From assembly GCA_029007415.1 (NCBI GenBank), contig JAQXHT010000039.1, positions 1 to 25,522 of the forward strand: a stretch of 25,522 nucleotides of DNA. The letters run 5' to 3'. This DNA comes from a bacterium. Its GTDB lineage: Bacteria; Bacillota_I; Bacilli_A; RF39; UBA660. This document shows, piece by piece, positions 6,388 to 14,312 of this stretch; within the stretch, counting starts at the first letter, position 1, and each line of letters starts with the position of its first letter. The translations under genes were made by a program, and so were the position numbers. The notes beneath the pieces are model-generated. The model searched no databases, was not told the DNA's origin, and saw only the letters and a list, made by a program, of their open reading frames with translations.

Positions 6388-6410
6388 TATATTGGTCTTT
6401 ATTTTTTTTT
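6381..6410 (+). terminator. Rho-independent terminator after rpsU
   Basis: AGACTAA (6381-6387) pairs with TTGGTCT (6392-6398) around a TATA loop (one G-T pair), followed by a T-rich run. The stem overlaps the rpsU stop codon. Read-through would serve yqfC, for which no separate promoter is clear. Confidence 0.7.
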
Positions 6411-6437
6411 CTGACATAAATTTATATAGGTGAAAAA

Positions 6438-6677
6438 ATGATAGGATACAATCAAATAAAAAATTATATTGAAGATAATGAATTTCATTTTGATATATTT
6501 CTAAATCGTATTCATATTGTCAACTATACAAAAATAATATCACTCTCAGATACTAGAATTATTATTTCATCAAGCGATAAAAAAGTAACATTCATAGGAA
6601 ATAAATTATCTTTAGTAAAAATGTTTGACGATGAGCTTTTAATCAAGGGAAATTTACAAAAAGTAGAACTAGAGTAA
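6438..6677 (+). CDS. yqfC: YqfC family sporulation-associated protein
   Basis: A 79-residue protein made of short beta strands (RIHIVNYTKIISLSDTRIII, then KKVTFIGNKLSLVKM and ELLIKGNLQKVELE), matching the YqfC pattern in which a ligand-like N-H/Y-K core is followed by I-G--L and I-G repeats. In Bacillus it is transcribed in the mother cell with yqfD during sporulation; its biochemical role is not known. Its stop overlaps the yqfD start (TAATG), showing coupling. AGGTGA lies seven bases before the ATG. The short sequence limits certainty, but the neighbour YqfD makes the call likely. Confidence 0.75.
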   Translation: MIGYNQIKNYIEDNEFHFDIFLNRIHIVNYTKIISLSDTRIIISSSDKKVTFIGNKLSLVKMFDDELLIKGNLQKVELE

Positions 6678-7843
6678 TGAATCATTATATAATAAAAATT
6701 GAAGGCCGTCGTCCAAGTTCACTCCTATCACTTTTAATAATTTTAAAAATTCCTTTTATCAAAAAAAATGAAACAAAAGATAGTTTGATAATAGAAATTG
6801 AAGAAGACCAATTTCAACGAGTAAAAAAACTATCCCCAACGTATGAAATAACAATTATCAAACGAACAGGAATGTCTTATCTATTAAATTTATATAAAAC
6901 AAAGAAAATATTCCTCTTTTCAATTCTTTTTGCTTTCCTAGTAATTACTGTTCTCACTAATATAACCTTTTCTATTAGAATTGTAGAAACCGATTCAGCT
7001 GTCAAAGAAATGCTACTTGATGATTTGAAAGAAAATGGAATAATTAAATATCACTTCAAGGTTCCTTATAAAAAGAAAGAACAAATAAGACAAAAAATAC
7101 TTGATAAGGAAAAAGACTCGCTCGAATGGTTAGAAATCGAAGAAATTGGAACAATGTACCAGGTTAAAGCCATTAAAAGAGTAAATAATCCTAAGGAAGA
7201 AAATCTGACTCCAAGAAGCATAGTTGCTAAGAAGAAAGGACGTATCACTAGAATTGAAGCAGACTATGGTGAAGTAACTGCCAAGAAAAATGATGTAGTA
7301 GAAAAAGGCGATACTCTGATAAGTGGTCTCATAAAAAATAAAGATGAAATAAAAACTAAAGTAGCAGCGAAAGGAAAAGTTTATGCCGAAGTATGGTATC
7401 AAGTTAATTTAAACCTCCCAACCATTTATCAAGAAGAAACTAAAACTGGTAATCAAAAAAATATCCTAGAAATACTATTTCTAGATAAAAATATCTTCAT
7501 TTCAGAATTATTTAAGTATCAAAACAGTATCAATAAAGAAAAAGTAATTTATCATAACAACCTGATACCATTTCGAATAAGTTTCACTAAAAAAGAAGAA
7601 ATAAACATCAAACAAGTAACTTATCAAAATAAATCATCTCAAAAAGAAATAGAACAACTAGCCATCAAAAAATTAAAGCAGCGATTAGGTAATGATATCA
7701 AAATATTATCAATAAATGTTTTGAAAAAAAAGACAAGTGCTGATAGAATAGAAGTAGAATTGTTTTTCAAAGTAGAAGAAGATATAACTAGTTATTCATC
7801 ACTAGAAAATATTGATATTACTTTAGAAAATCAGAAAGAATGA
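6677..7843 (+). CDS. yqfD: YqfD family sporulation protein
   Basis: A 388-residue protein close to the usual length of about 400. Residues 1-70 form a small alpha/beta domain (IKIEGRRPSSLLSLL, VKKLSPTYEITIIKRTG), followed by one transmembrane helix (about 79-100, IFLFSILFAFLVITVLTNIT) and a large extracytoplasmic part. That part includes DSLEWLEIEEIGTMYQVKA, then RSIVAKKKGRITRIEADYGE and a barrel-like stretch (VVEKGDTLISG) that resembles a lipoyl/HlyD-like fold, as in YqfD. In Bacillus and Clostridium yqfCD is expressed under the mother-cell sigma factor. No sigma-E consensus was convincing in front of yqfC. Presence of the pair hints at a spore former or its descendant. Confidence 0.85.
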   Translation: MNHYIIKIEGRRPSSLLSLLIILKIPFIKKNETKDSLIIEIEEDQFQRVKKLSPTYEITIIKRTGMSYLLNLYKTKKIFLFSILFAFLVITVLTNITFSIRIVETDSAVKEMLLDDLKENGIIKYHFKVPYKKKEQIRQKILDKEKDSLEWLEIEEIGTMYQVKAIKRVNNPKEENLTPRSIVAKKKGRITRIEADYGEVTAKKNDVVEKGDTLISGLIKNKDEIKTKVAAKGKVYAEVWYQVNLNLPTIYQEETKTGNQKNILEILFLDKNIFISELFKYQNSINKEKVIYHNNLIPFRISFTKKEEINIKQVTYQNKSSQKEIEQLAIKKLKQRLGNDIKILSINVLKKKTSADRIEVELFFKVEEDITSYSSLENIDITLENQKE

Positions 7844-7853
7844 GGTACTTGTT

Positions 7854-8456
7854 ATGTTAAATAGTCTTGGAAATTCTATTGAGAGTGTTCTAGAATTTAG
7901 TTTACCAATGGTTATTTTATCAGTAATAATTGCTGTTTCTTTACGAATTGCTGATATTATTAAAAATAAGAGAAAAATAGTTTTATATAAAGAAGTATTA
8001 GCACTATTCTTTATGATTTATATTCTCTGTTTATTTCAAGTCGTTACTTTTCAAGATACTACCTATGTGACAAATAACAACTTTATTCCTTTTAAAGAAA
8101 TTTTTAGGTATTCAATTGGAAGCAGATTATTTATAAAAAATGTTATAGGTAATGTAGTAATGTTTATTCCCTATGGTTTCTTTTGCAGTTACATATTAAA
8201 AGAAAATAAATATCAGCCAATCCTAGTTTTAACCTTGATAGCATCAATTTCTATTGAAACTACGCAATTAATGATTGGAAGAGTGTTTGATATTGATGAC
8301 ATAATTTTAAATACCATCGGTGGAATGTTAGGTTTCTACATATATATTCTATTTCTAAAAATAAGAGAATTCTATAAACCATTATTTTCTAAAGAATGGA
8401 TGTTAAACATAATAGCAATTCTCTTATTGATAGGGTTTGTTAGAATAATACTTTAA
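7854..8456 (+). CDS. VanZ-like membrane protein
   Basis: A 200-residue integral membrane protein with about five helices. The VanZ-like signature is clear: NNFIPFKEIF, then NVIGNVVMFIPYGFF and SIETTQLMIGRVFDIDDII followed by LNTIGGMLGF. VanZ-like proteins are linked to low-level glycopeptide or lipopeptide resistance, but most genomic copies have no proven function. It follows yqfD by 10 bases with GAGG as ribosome site and is closed by a strong terminator. In Bacillus phoH and yqfF occupy this position, so the local gene order differs. Confidence 0.85.
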   Translation: MLNSLGNSIESVLEFSLPMVILSVIIAVSLRIADIIKNKRKIVLYKEVLALFFMIYILCLFQVVTFQDTTYVTNNNFIPFKEIFRYSIGSRLFIKNVIGNVVMFIPYGFFCSYILKENKYQPILVLTLIASISIETTQLMIGRVFDIDDIILNTIGGMLGFYIYILFLKIREFYKPLFSKEWMLNIIAILLLIGFVRIIL

Positions 8457-8462
8457 TACTGG

Positions 8463-8493
8463 CACATAAAGTTTCAAGCTTTATGTGTTTTTT
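8463..8493 (+). terminator. Rho-independent terminator after the VanZ-like gene
   Basis: CACATAAAG (8463-8471) pairs perfectly with CTTTATGTG (8479-8487) around a 7-base loop, followed by six T. It separates the yqfCD-vanZ-like unit from the ybeY operon. Confidence 0.85.
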
Positions 8494-8516
8494 AGGTGAA
8501 AATTAAAATGATATAG

Positions 8517-8545
8517 ATGACAATTTTTTGGAAATTTGTTAAACT
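8517..8545 (+). promoter_or_regulatory. Candidate promoter of the ybeY-era-recO operon
   Basis: ATGACA (8517-8522) and TAAACT (8540-8545) are 17 bp apart. Both boxes deviate from consensus, but the position just after a terminator and 17 bp before the ybeY start suits a promoter. Confidence 0.4.
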
Positions 8546-8562
8546 TATGTTGGTGATGAACT

Positions 8563-9015
8563 TTGAAAGAAATAGGAATTTATAATGAAACAAAGGACGA
8601 TGTTCCTTACTTAGCAACTGTAGAAAAAGTAATAAAAACAGCAATGGAAATGGAGAAAGTCGAAGCCGAATTGAATATCATTATAGTAAATGACGATTAC
8701 ATTTGGAAACTAAATAAAGAATATAGACATATCGATAGACCAACTGATGTAATAACTTTCGCTTTAGAAGATGACGATATTTGTAAGTTACCAGCTGGAG
8801 CAAGAGTACTTGGGGATGTTTATATCAGTATCGATACTGCCAGAAGACAAGCTGAAGAATATGGACACGGTCTAGAAAGAGAACTTAGTTTTTTAGCAGT
8901 ACACGGATTTTATCACTTATTAGGATATGACCACCAAACTGAAGAAGAAGCAAAAATAATGTTTGGAAAACAAGAGGAGGTCTTAGAAAAGTATGGAATT
9001 ACAAGAAAAAAATAG
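8563..9015 (+). CDS. ybeY: Endoribonuclease YbeY (rRNA maturation factor)
   Basis: A 150-residue single-strand RNA endonuclease needed for 16S rRNA 3' end maturation and ribosome quality control. The zinc site is complete: HGFYHLLGYDH with His114, His118 and His124. The conserved segment YRHIDRPTDVITFALED, with Arg59 and the Asp-Val-Ile-Thr-Phe core, and LGDVYIS are present. The start is a TTG at 8563, with GGTGATG a few bases upstream; there is no ATG nearby in frame. dgkA begins inside its last 23 bases, as in Bacillus where ybeY and dgkA are adjacent. Confidence 0.95.
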   Translation: MKEIGIYNETKDDVPYLATVEKVIKTAMEMEKVEAELNIIIVNDDYIWKLNKEYRHIDRPTDVITFALEDDDICKLPAGARVLGDVYISIDTARRQAEEYGHGLERELSFLAVHGFYHLLGYDHQTEEEAKIMFGKQEEVLEKYGITRKK

Positions 9016-9382
9016 AAAATTTGGTCCAAGAAGAATAATAAATGCCACTAAAAACTCCATTTCAGGTTTGATAACTGCTCATAAGTCAGAACCAAGTTTA
9101 ATGGTTTTATTAATCACTTCTATTTGTATTGTTATTCTAGGCTTTGTCTTTAAGATAGAACTATTTGAATGGCTGTTTGTTATTATTTCTATTGCTTGTT
9201 GTGTTGGAGCAGAACTAATCAATACAGCTATAGAAAATGTTGTTGATCTTGTAACTAGGGAGATTCATCCTCTTGCCAAAGCAGCTAAAGATACCGCTAG
9301 TGCCGCTGAATTTGTTTTCGTAATAATGAGCGTTTGTACTTTAGCAATTATATATATACCAAAGATAGTGGAGATGTTTTGA
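8993..9382 (+). CDS. dgkA: Undecaprenol kinase (DgkA family)
   Basis: A 129-residue three-helix membrane kinase that phosphorylates undecaprenol (or diacylglycerol) to recycle the lipid carrier of wall synthesis. The active-site block AELINTAIENVVDLVT (Glu74, Asn77, Glu81, Asp85) and the downstream HPLAKAAKDTASAAEF (Lys99, Asp100) are complete, and the N-terminal amphipathic helix (INATKNSISGLITAHKSEPS) is typical. It overlaps ybeY by 23 bases and its TGA overlaps the era ATG. A second DgkA domain is encoded at 11147-12106 fused to a phosphatase. Confidence 0.93.
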   Translation: MELQEKNRKFGPRRIINATKNSISGLITAHKSEPSLMVLLITSICIVILGFVFKIELFEWLFVIISIACCVGAELINTAIENVVDLVTREIHPLAKAAKDTASAAEFVFVIMSVCTLAIIYIPKIVEMF

Positions 9383-10269
9383 TGAAAAAATGTGGATCTG
9401 TAACAATTATGGGACGCCCAAATGTCGGAAAAAGTACCTTACTAAATGGACTTTTAAATATTCATTTAGCAATAACGACTGATAAGGCTGGAACTACTAG
9501 AAACAGTATAGAAGGAATTTATCAAGATGATGAATCACAAATTGTGTTCATCGATACACCAGGTATTCATAAACCAATTCATAAATTAGGAAACGTTCTA
9601 AATAAAACCGCTTATTTAAATATGAACCAAGCAGATATAATTTTATTTATGATAGATGCTAAAACTGGTTTTGGTAAAGGTGACCAATTTATTCTAAATA
9701 AAATTAAAGAAACCGAAGATGTACCCGTATTTTTACTATTGAATAAAGTTGATAAAATCGAGAAGGAAACTCTATTTAAAACAATAGATAAAGCTACTAA
9801 AGATTTTACATTTCAAGAAGTCATACCTATATCAGCTTTAGAAAAAGATGGCCTTGATGATTTAGTAAAAACACTTAAAAAGTATTTGCCTGATAGTGAC
9901 CCGATTTTTGAAGATGATGCTTTGACCAATGTTTCAACTAAATTCATTATGGCTGAATTTGTCCGTGAAAAAGCTATGCAATTAACAAGAGAAGAAGTTC
10001 CACATGCTATTACTTGTTATGTAGAAAATTATAAAGAAACAGAAGACCTCATCAAAGTTCAAGTTTTAATAGTAGTTGATCGACTTCCTTTGAAAAAAAT
10101 TATTATCGGTAAAAATGGTAGTATGCTAAAGAAAATCGGTACATCAGCAAGATATGAAATGGAAAAATTCATGGGTAAAAAAGTTTATCTAGAAACTTAT
10201 GTAAAAGTAATTGAAAACTGGAAAGAAGAAGAAAAATATTTAAAAGAATTCGGCTTTGAAAATGAATAA
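9382..10269 (+). CDS. era: GTPase Era
   Basis: A 295-residue GTPase that binds 16S rRNA near its 3' end during 30S assembly. G1 is GRPNVGKS (11-18), switch I Thr lies in KAGTTRN, G3 is DTPG (58-61), G4 NKVD (121-124), and G5 falls in the IPISALEKDG segment. The C-terminal KH domain contains KKIIIGKNGSMLKKIG. The start ATG at 9382 overlaps the dgkA stop (TGATG) and has GGAGATG upstream; an earlier in-frame codon at 9334 has no ribosome site and would add 16 residues not seen in Era proteins. Its pairing with ybeY agrees with their shared role in 16S rRNA processing. Confidence 0.96.
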   Translation: MKKCGSVTIMGRPNVGKSTLLNGLLNIHLAITTDKAGTTRNSIEGIYQDDESQIVFIDTPGIHKPIHKLGNVLNKTAYLNMNQADIILFMIDAKTGFGKGDQFILNKIKETEDVPVFLLLNKVDKIEKETLFKTIDKATKDFTFQEVIPISALEKDGLDDLVKTLKKYLPDSDPIFEDDALTNVSTKFIMAEFVREKAMQLTREEVPHAITCYVENYKETEDLIKVQVLIVVDRLPLKKIIIGKNGSMLKKIGTSARYEMEKFMGKKVYLETYVKVIENWKEEEKYLKEFGFENE

Positions 10270-10308
10270 AAAAAGTTTCTTTCTATCATATTAATAATAG
10301 GTGATATA

Positions 10309-10440
10309 GTGGATAAATTAATTTGGAAATTATTTAAAGAAACAGGGGACATTAGGTATTTTCTTCTTAATAAAAGATTAGAGGAAAGTGATAAAGATGA
10401 AAATAGTAGATACGAAAGGGATAATTCTAAAAGAAGTTAA
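10309..10440 (+). CDS. yqzL: YqzL-like small protein
   Basis: A 43-residue ORF from GTG at 10309 with GGTG 5-8 bases upstream. Its first half (LIWKLFKETGDIRYFLLNKRLEE) follows the YqzL pattern of a W-K-F--TG-I--YLL-K--E helix, and it sits between era and recO just as yqzL does in Bacillus. Function is unknown. Its last 44 bases overlap the start of recO in another frame, so the polar C-terminal half may be shaped by the overlap. Confidence 0.65.
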   Translation: MDKLIWKLFKETGDIRYFLLNKRLEESDKDENSRYERDNSKRS

Positions 10441-11140
10441 CTATAGTGATTCTAGTAAAATCTTAAAAGTTCTAACAGAAGAATATGGTCTAATTAGTAT
10501 CTTGTCAAAAGGCTGTCGTAATTTGAAAAGTAAATTAAGAGGAGTAAGTAGAAAACTTCTTTATGGCACTTTTCATTTTTATTATAGAGAAAATGGCATA
10601 TCCACTTTGGCTAGTGTAGATGTCATTAATGCTTATCCAAAAATAATGATGAATTTAGAAAGTATCAGTTATGCAACGCTACTATTAGATTTAACCAATC
10701 AAGTAGTTAGTCAAAGTGATAGTAAAGAAATAATGCCTATTCTAATTAGTGCTCTAAATAAGATAGAAAATGGTTTAAGTCCAGAAACAATTACTAATAT
10801 CGTTCAATTGAAATACTTAACCTATCTTGGTGTAACACCTATTCTTGATGAATGCTCATCTTGTGGTAGTAAGATAAATATTGTTGCTCTAGATGCAACT
10901 TTAGGAGGATTTGTTTGTAATTCTTGTTATCAGAATAGAGGTTATAATCGTGAGAAAACAATTAAACTAATTAGAATGTACGCCTATATAGATATAAATA
11001 AAATTACCAAAATAACCGTTTCTGAAGAAACAAATAAAGAAATTTATCGTTTTTTAGAAGAATATTATGATAGGTATACAGGAATTTATTTAAAAAGTCG
11101 AAAAACTTTAAAGGCAACGTTATCGTTGTTAAAGGAGTAA
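10397..11140 (+). CDS. recO: DNA repair protein RecO
   Basis: A 247-residue recombination mediator that anneals strands and loads RecA with RecR. The N-terminal OB fold starts VDTKGIILKEVNYSDSSKIL, then LTEEYGLISILSKGCR, as usual in RecO. The zinc-binding knuckle is complete: CSSC (Cys153, Cys156) and CNSC (Cys174, Cys177). ATG at 10397 is chosen because it gives the normal RecO N-terminus; a GTG at 10388 would add three residues and lies on the GAGGAAAG ribosome site itself. It overlaps the yqzL-like gene and is 6 bases from the fusion gene that follows. Confidence 0.93.
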   Translation: MKIVDTKGIILKEVNYSDSSKILKVLTEEYGLISILSKGCRNLKSKLRGVSRKLLYGTFHFYYRENGISTLASVDVINAYPKIMMNLESISYATLLLDLTNQVVSQSDSKEIMPILISALNKIENGLSPETITNIVQLKYLTYLGVTPILDECSSCGSKINIVALDATLGGFVCNSCYQNRGYNREKTIKLIRMYAYIDINKITKITVSEETNKEIYRFLEEYYDRYTGIYLKSRKTLKATLSLLKE

Positions 11141-11146
11141 ATTATT

Positions 11147-12106
11147 ATGAAATATCGTTTGAAAAATTATATAATTATTGCGTTATTTGCTTTCATTTTA
11201 ATAGCAACTTCAGTGTTACTAGGAGCAACTATGCGTGAAGATTTATTATTATATTATTCCCTAATATCAATTAAGAATAATCTCTTGTTAGCATTTGCAA
11301 CTTTATTATCATTTTTTGCTTCCTTTGAAGGCTTGATAATAGTTTTGTTCTTTCTAGTATTCTTATTGAAATCTAATAAAAAAAGAACATTTCTTTTTCT
11401 TGACTTGTTAGGTAGTGGCTTAATTGTTTTTCTTACTAAAAATATTTTTATACGGGAAAGACCAATTATGGGACAGATGACTTTGAAAGATTATAGTTTT
11501 CCATCAGGTCACTCATTTTTAGCAGTATCCTTCTATGGATTTTTACTTTATCTTCTCTTAAAAGATAAAAATGTTAAGCACCGAAAATTAAAGATTGGAA
11601 TATTAATCTTCCTAATAGTAACTATTCCACTTAGTAGATTAGTCTTAGGAGTTCATTATTTAACAGATGTTTTAGGAGGAATAACACTAGGACTTGCTTA
11701 TTTATTTGCACTACTAATGTTTTATGAAAGTAACTTTATCAAGGAAGACAAAGATAAAACAGAATTAACTTTTTCTTTCAAATATGCGATAGAAGGAATT
11801 ATTGCTACTTTAAAAAAGGAAAGAAATATGTTCATCCATTTTTTAGTTTCTATTTTAGTAGTGATAGCTGGTATATATGTTAAGTTATCTGTGACTGAAT
11901 GGTTGATTTGTTTGCTACTTTTCGCCTTAGTTTTTAGTTTAGAACTAATAAATACTGCTATTGAAAGTACTGTTGATTTAGTAACATTAAAGAAAGATAA
12001 GAAAGCAAAACTTGCTAAAGACGCTGCTGCTGGAGCAGTCTTAATCGCTTGTATTTTTGCTAGTATCATAGGAATAATTATCTTTTTACCAAAATTTATC
12101 GCTTAA
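11147..12106 (+). CDS. PAP2 phosphatase / DgkA undecaprenol kinase fusion
   Basis: A 319-residue membrane protein with two enzyme domains. Residues 1-195 form a PAP2-type lipid phosphatase with all three motifs: KNIFIRERP (Lys98, Arg105), FPSGHS (119-123, His122) and SRLVLGVHYLTDVLGG (Arg164, His170, Asp174). Residues 205-319 form a DgkA domain with the active-site block ELINTAIESTVDLVT (Glu266, Glu273) and KLAKDAAAGAVL. The first should remove phosphate from undecaprenyl pyrophosphate or a related lipid, and the second adds phosphate to undecaprenol or diacylglycerol, so the two may jointly recycle lipid carrier. Both active sites look intact. The substrate is inferred. It probably ends the ybeY operon. 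Confidence 0.88.
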   Translation: MKYRLKNYIIIALFAFILIATSVLLGATMREDLLLYYSLISIKNNLLLAFATLLSFFASFEGLIIVLFFLVFLLKSNKKRTFLFLDLLGSGLIVFLTKNIFIRERPIMGQMTLKDYSFPSGHSFLAVSFYGFLLYLLLKDKNVKHRKLKIGILIFLIVTIPLSRLVLGVHYLTDVLGGITLGLAYLFALLMFYESNFIKEDKDKTELTFSFKYAIEGIIATLKKERNMFIHFLVSILVVIAGIYVKLSVTEWLICLLLFALVFSLELINTAIESTVDLVTLKKDKKAKLAKDAAAGAVLIACIFASIIGIIIFLPKFIA

Positions 12107-12110
12107 AATG

Positions 12111-12139
12111 TTAGAAAATAAATATTAAGTGTATATAAT
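12111..12139 (+). promoter_or_regulatory. Promoter of the glycyl-tRNA synthetase gene
   Basis: TTAGAA (12111-12116) and a perfect TATAAT (12134-12139) are 17 bp apart. The leader is only about 65 bases. It has a small hairpin (TTTATCT at 12150 pairing with AGATAAA), but no T-box elements. Confidence 0.65.
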
Positions 12140-12210
12140 AATGATAAAGATTTATCTTGTTTAGAGATAAAAAAACTACTATAATATATAAGAAAGAAAA
12201 GAGGAAGTTT

Positions 12211-13581
12211 ATGGAAAAATTGACAATGGAAAAGCTAGTGGCTTTTTGTAAACAATATGGATATGTATTTCAAGGAAGTGAAATATATGGTGGTCTTGCT
12301 AATACTTGGGATTATGGTCCACTTGGTTCACGTTTAAAAAATAATATTAAAGATGCATGGCGAAAGAGATTTATACAGGAACGAAAAAATGCATATGAAC
12401 TTGATGCTGCAATACTAATGCATCCAAAAGTTTGGGAAGCAAGTGGTCATGTTGGTAGTTTTTCTGATCCTTTAGCAGACTGTCGTGAATGTAAAACAAG
12501 ACACAGAATAGATAATTTAATTAATGATTATTCTAACTCTTCAATAGGGGATGCTATGAGTAATGAAGAAAGAATGAAATACTTAATAGATAATAAAGTA
12601 CCTTGTCCAAAATGTGGTAAGAGTAACTTTACCGATATAAGAGAATTTAACTTAATGTTTGAGACTCAAAGAGGTGTTGTAAAAGATGCTAAGAGCACTA
12701 TTTATTTAAGACCAGAAAACGCTCAAGGTGAATATGTTAACTTTTTAAACGTTCAAAGATCTATGCGTAGTAAATTACCATTTTCTATTGGCCAGATTGG
12801 GAAAGCCTTTAGAAATGAGATAACACCAGGAAACTTTACATTCAGAACTATAGAGTTTGAACAGATGGAATATCAAACATTCTGTAAAAAGGGAACTGAC
12901 TCAGAACTTTATGCATACTTTAAAGATTATGCTAAACAATTCTTTTTAGATTTGGGAATTCCAGCAGAAAAATTGAGATTTCACGATCATGAAAAATTAG
13001 CTCATTATGCCAAAGAAGCGTGTGATATTGAATATAATTTCTGTTTCGGTTGGGGAGAAATTAATGGGACACACAATAGAACAGATTTTGATTTGAGTCG
13101 TCATCAACAATTTTCGGGTGTTTCTCAGGAATATTTGGATCCTGAAACTAATGAAAAATTTATACCATACATAATTGAATCTACAGTTGGTTGTGATAGA
13201 GCAGTTCTTGCTGTTTTAGATAATGCGTATACAGTAGAAAAATTAGAAAATGGTGATGAACGTGAAGTAATGAGACTAACTCCATACTTAGCTCCATATA
13301 AAGTAGCAGTTTTACCACTTGCTAAAAAATATCATAGTGAAAAAGCAAATGAAATATATGAAAAATTGAGTAAGGCTTTTATGACTGCTTATGATGAAAC
13401 AGGATCTATTGGAAAACGTTATAGACGTCAAGACGCTATCGGAACGCCATTTGCTGTAACAGTTGATGATGAAACTATAAATAACAATACTGTGACAGTA
13501 AGAGATAGAGATACAATGGAACAAGTAGTAGTAAAACTTGATGAGCTAGAAAACTATATAAGAGAAAGAGTTAAATTCTAA
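12211..13581 (+). CDS. glyQS: Glycyl-tRNA synthetase (single-chain, dimeric type)
   Basis: A 456-residue class II synthetase that charges tRNA-Gly. It is the eukaryote/archaea-like alpha2 form rather than the alpha2beta2 form (separate glyQ and glyS) of Bacillus subtilis. Visible marks are the N-terminal YGYVFQGSEIYGGLANTWD, then YGPLG; motif 2 (FRNEITPGNFTFRTIEFEQ); motif 3 (STVGCDRAVLAVL); a zinc site with CREC and CPKC pairs; and an anticodon-binding domain from about residue 360 (YKVAVLPLAKK). ATG at 12211 with GAGGAAG is the real start; an in-frame TTG at 12157 lacks a ribosome site. It is joined by a one-base overlap (TAATG) to the amidotransferase-like gene. Confidence 0.95.
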   Translation: MEKLTMEKLVAFCKQYGYVFQGSEIYGGLANTWDYGPLGSRLKNNIKDAWRKRFIQERKNAYELDAAILMHPKVWEASGHVGSFSDPLADCRECKTRHRIDNLINDYSNSSIGDAMSNEERMKYLIDNKVPCPKCGKSNFTDIREFNLMFETQRGVVKDAKSTIYLRPENAQGEYVNFLNVQRSMRSKLPFSIGQIGKAFRNEITPGNFTFRTIEFEQMEYQTFCKKGTDSELYAYFKDYAKQFFLDLGIPAEKLRFHDHEKLAHYAKEACDIEYNFCFGWGEINGTHNRTDFDLSRHQQFSGVSQEYLDPETNEKFIPYIIESTVGCDRAVLAVLDNAYTVEKLENGDEREVMRLTPYLAPYKVAVLPLAKKYHSEKANEIYEKLSKAFMTAYDETGSIGKRYRRQDAIGTPFAVTVDDETINNNTVTVRDRDTMEQVVVKLDELENYIRERVKF

Positions 13582-14312
13582 TGAGACCAATAATTGGAAT
13601 ACTTACAAGATATGATGCTAATCAAAGAGGTAGAGCTTTAAATTATGTTTTTGATAGTACAAGGACCGCTATTTTGAAGATGGGTGGTAATCCACTTCTT
13701 TTATGTCCAATGCAAAATATTGAATACTATGATACAAAATATCGTGATTATGTTGCTCCAACAGAAGAAGAAAAACGTCTTGCTTTGTATTGGTTAGATA
13801 TGTGCGATGGACTTTTCATCCCAGGAGGAAGTAAAATAAGTCCTTATGACTTCTTTATCTTAGAAGAAGCTCTTAAGAGAGGTTTGCCAGTTTTAGGAGT
13901 ATGTCTTGGAATGCAACTTTTAAGTAATTATCATAAAGAAGAGTTTATTTTAAAAGAAGTAGAAAATAAACAACTTCACAATACCGCTTGGGTAAGAGAA
14001 GATGAAGCTAAACCAGTTCATAAAGTTTTAATTAGTAAAAATAGTAAGCTTTACGAAATTATTGATAAAGAAGAAATAGCTGTTAATAGTTTTCATTCTA
14101 AAGAAGCTTTAAAAAATGATAATTTTAATACCGCTGCTTTTTCAGAAGATGGTGTTATTGAAGGCATAGAACTTAAAAACTACCCATTCTGTATGGGAGT
14201 ACAGTGGCATCCAGAATTAATGTTAGATACTGATATAAACTCAGTAAGAATATTTGAATACTTTATGAAGGAAGCTATGAAACATAAGAATAAAGAGGTG
14301 GTTATAATATGA
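13581..14312 (+). CDS. Peptidase C26 family glutamine amidotransferase-like hydrolase
   Basis: A 243-residue class I glutaminase-fold hydrolase of the gamma-glutamyl hydrolase/PuuD type. The triad is complete: Cys108 in LGVCLGMQLL, His210 and Glu212 in GVQWHPE. The N-terminus (RPIIGILTRYD) and the GLFIPGGSKISP loop are typical of C26. Relatives cleave gamma-glutamyl-GABA or other gamma-glutamyl amides, and the substrate here cannot be read from sequence. It is coupled to the synthetase gene upstream and overlaps the next ORF by four bases, so it is part of an operon with the two unknown paralogues. Confidence 0.88.
   Translation: MRPIIGILTRYDANQRGRALNYVFDSTRTAILKMGGNPLLLCPMQNIEYYDTKYRDYVAPTEEEKRLALYWLDMCDGLFIPGGSKISPYDFFILEEALKRGLPVLGVCLGMQLLSNYHKEEFILKEVENKQLHNTAWVREDEAKPVHKVLISKNSKLYEIIDKEEIAVNSFHSKEALKNDNFNTAAFSEDGVIEGIELKNYPFCMGVQWHPELMLDTDINSVRIFEYFMKEAMKHKNKEVVII

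Noticed and set aside
6245..6433. Second ORF overlapping rpsU in another frame
   Set aside because: It is a shadow of the Lys/Arg-rich rpsU sequence and runs through the terminator.
9334..9381. Longer Era with 16 extra N-terminal residues
   Set aside because: The extension lies wholly in dgkA, has no ribosome site and is not typical of Era; ATG 9382 has GGAGATG upstream.
12140..12210. T-box riboswitch before glycyl-tRNA synthetase
   Set aside because: The leader is only about 65 bases and shows neither the AG-bulge region nor the conserved T-box (TGGnACCGCG-like) sequence; only a small AT hairpin is present.
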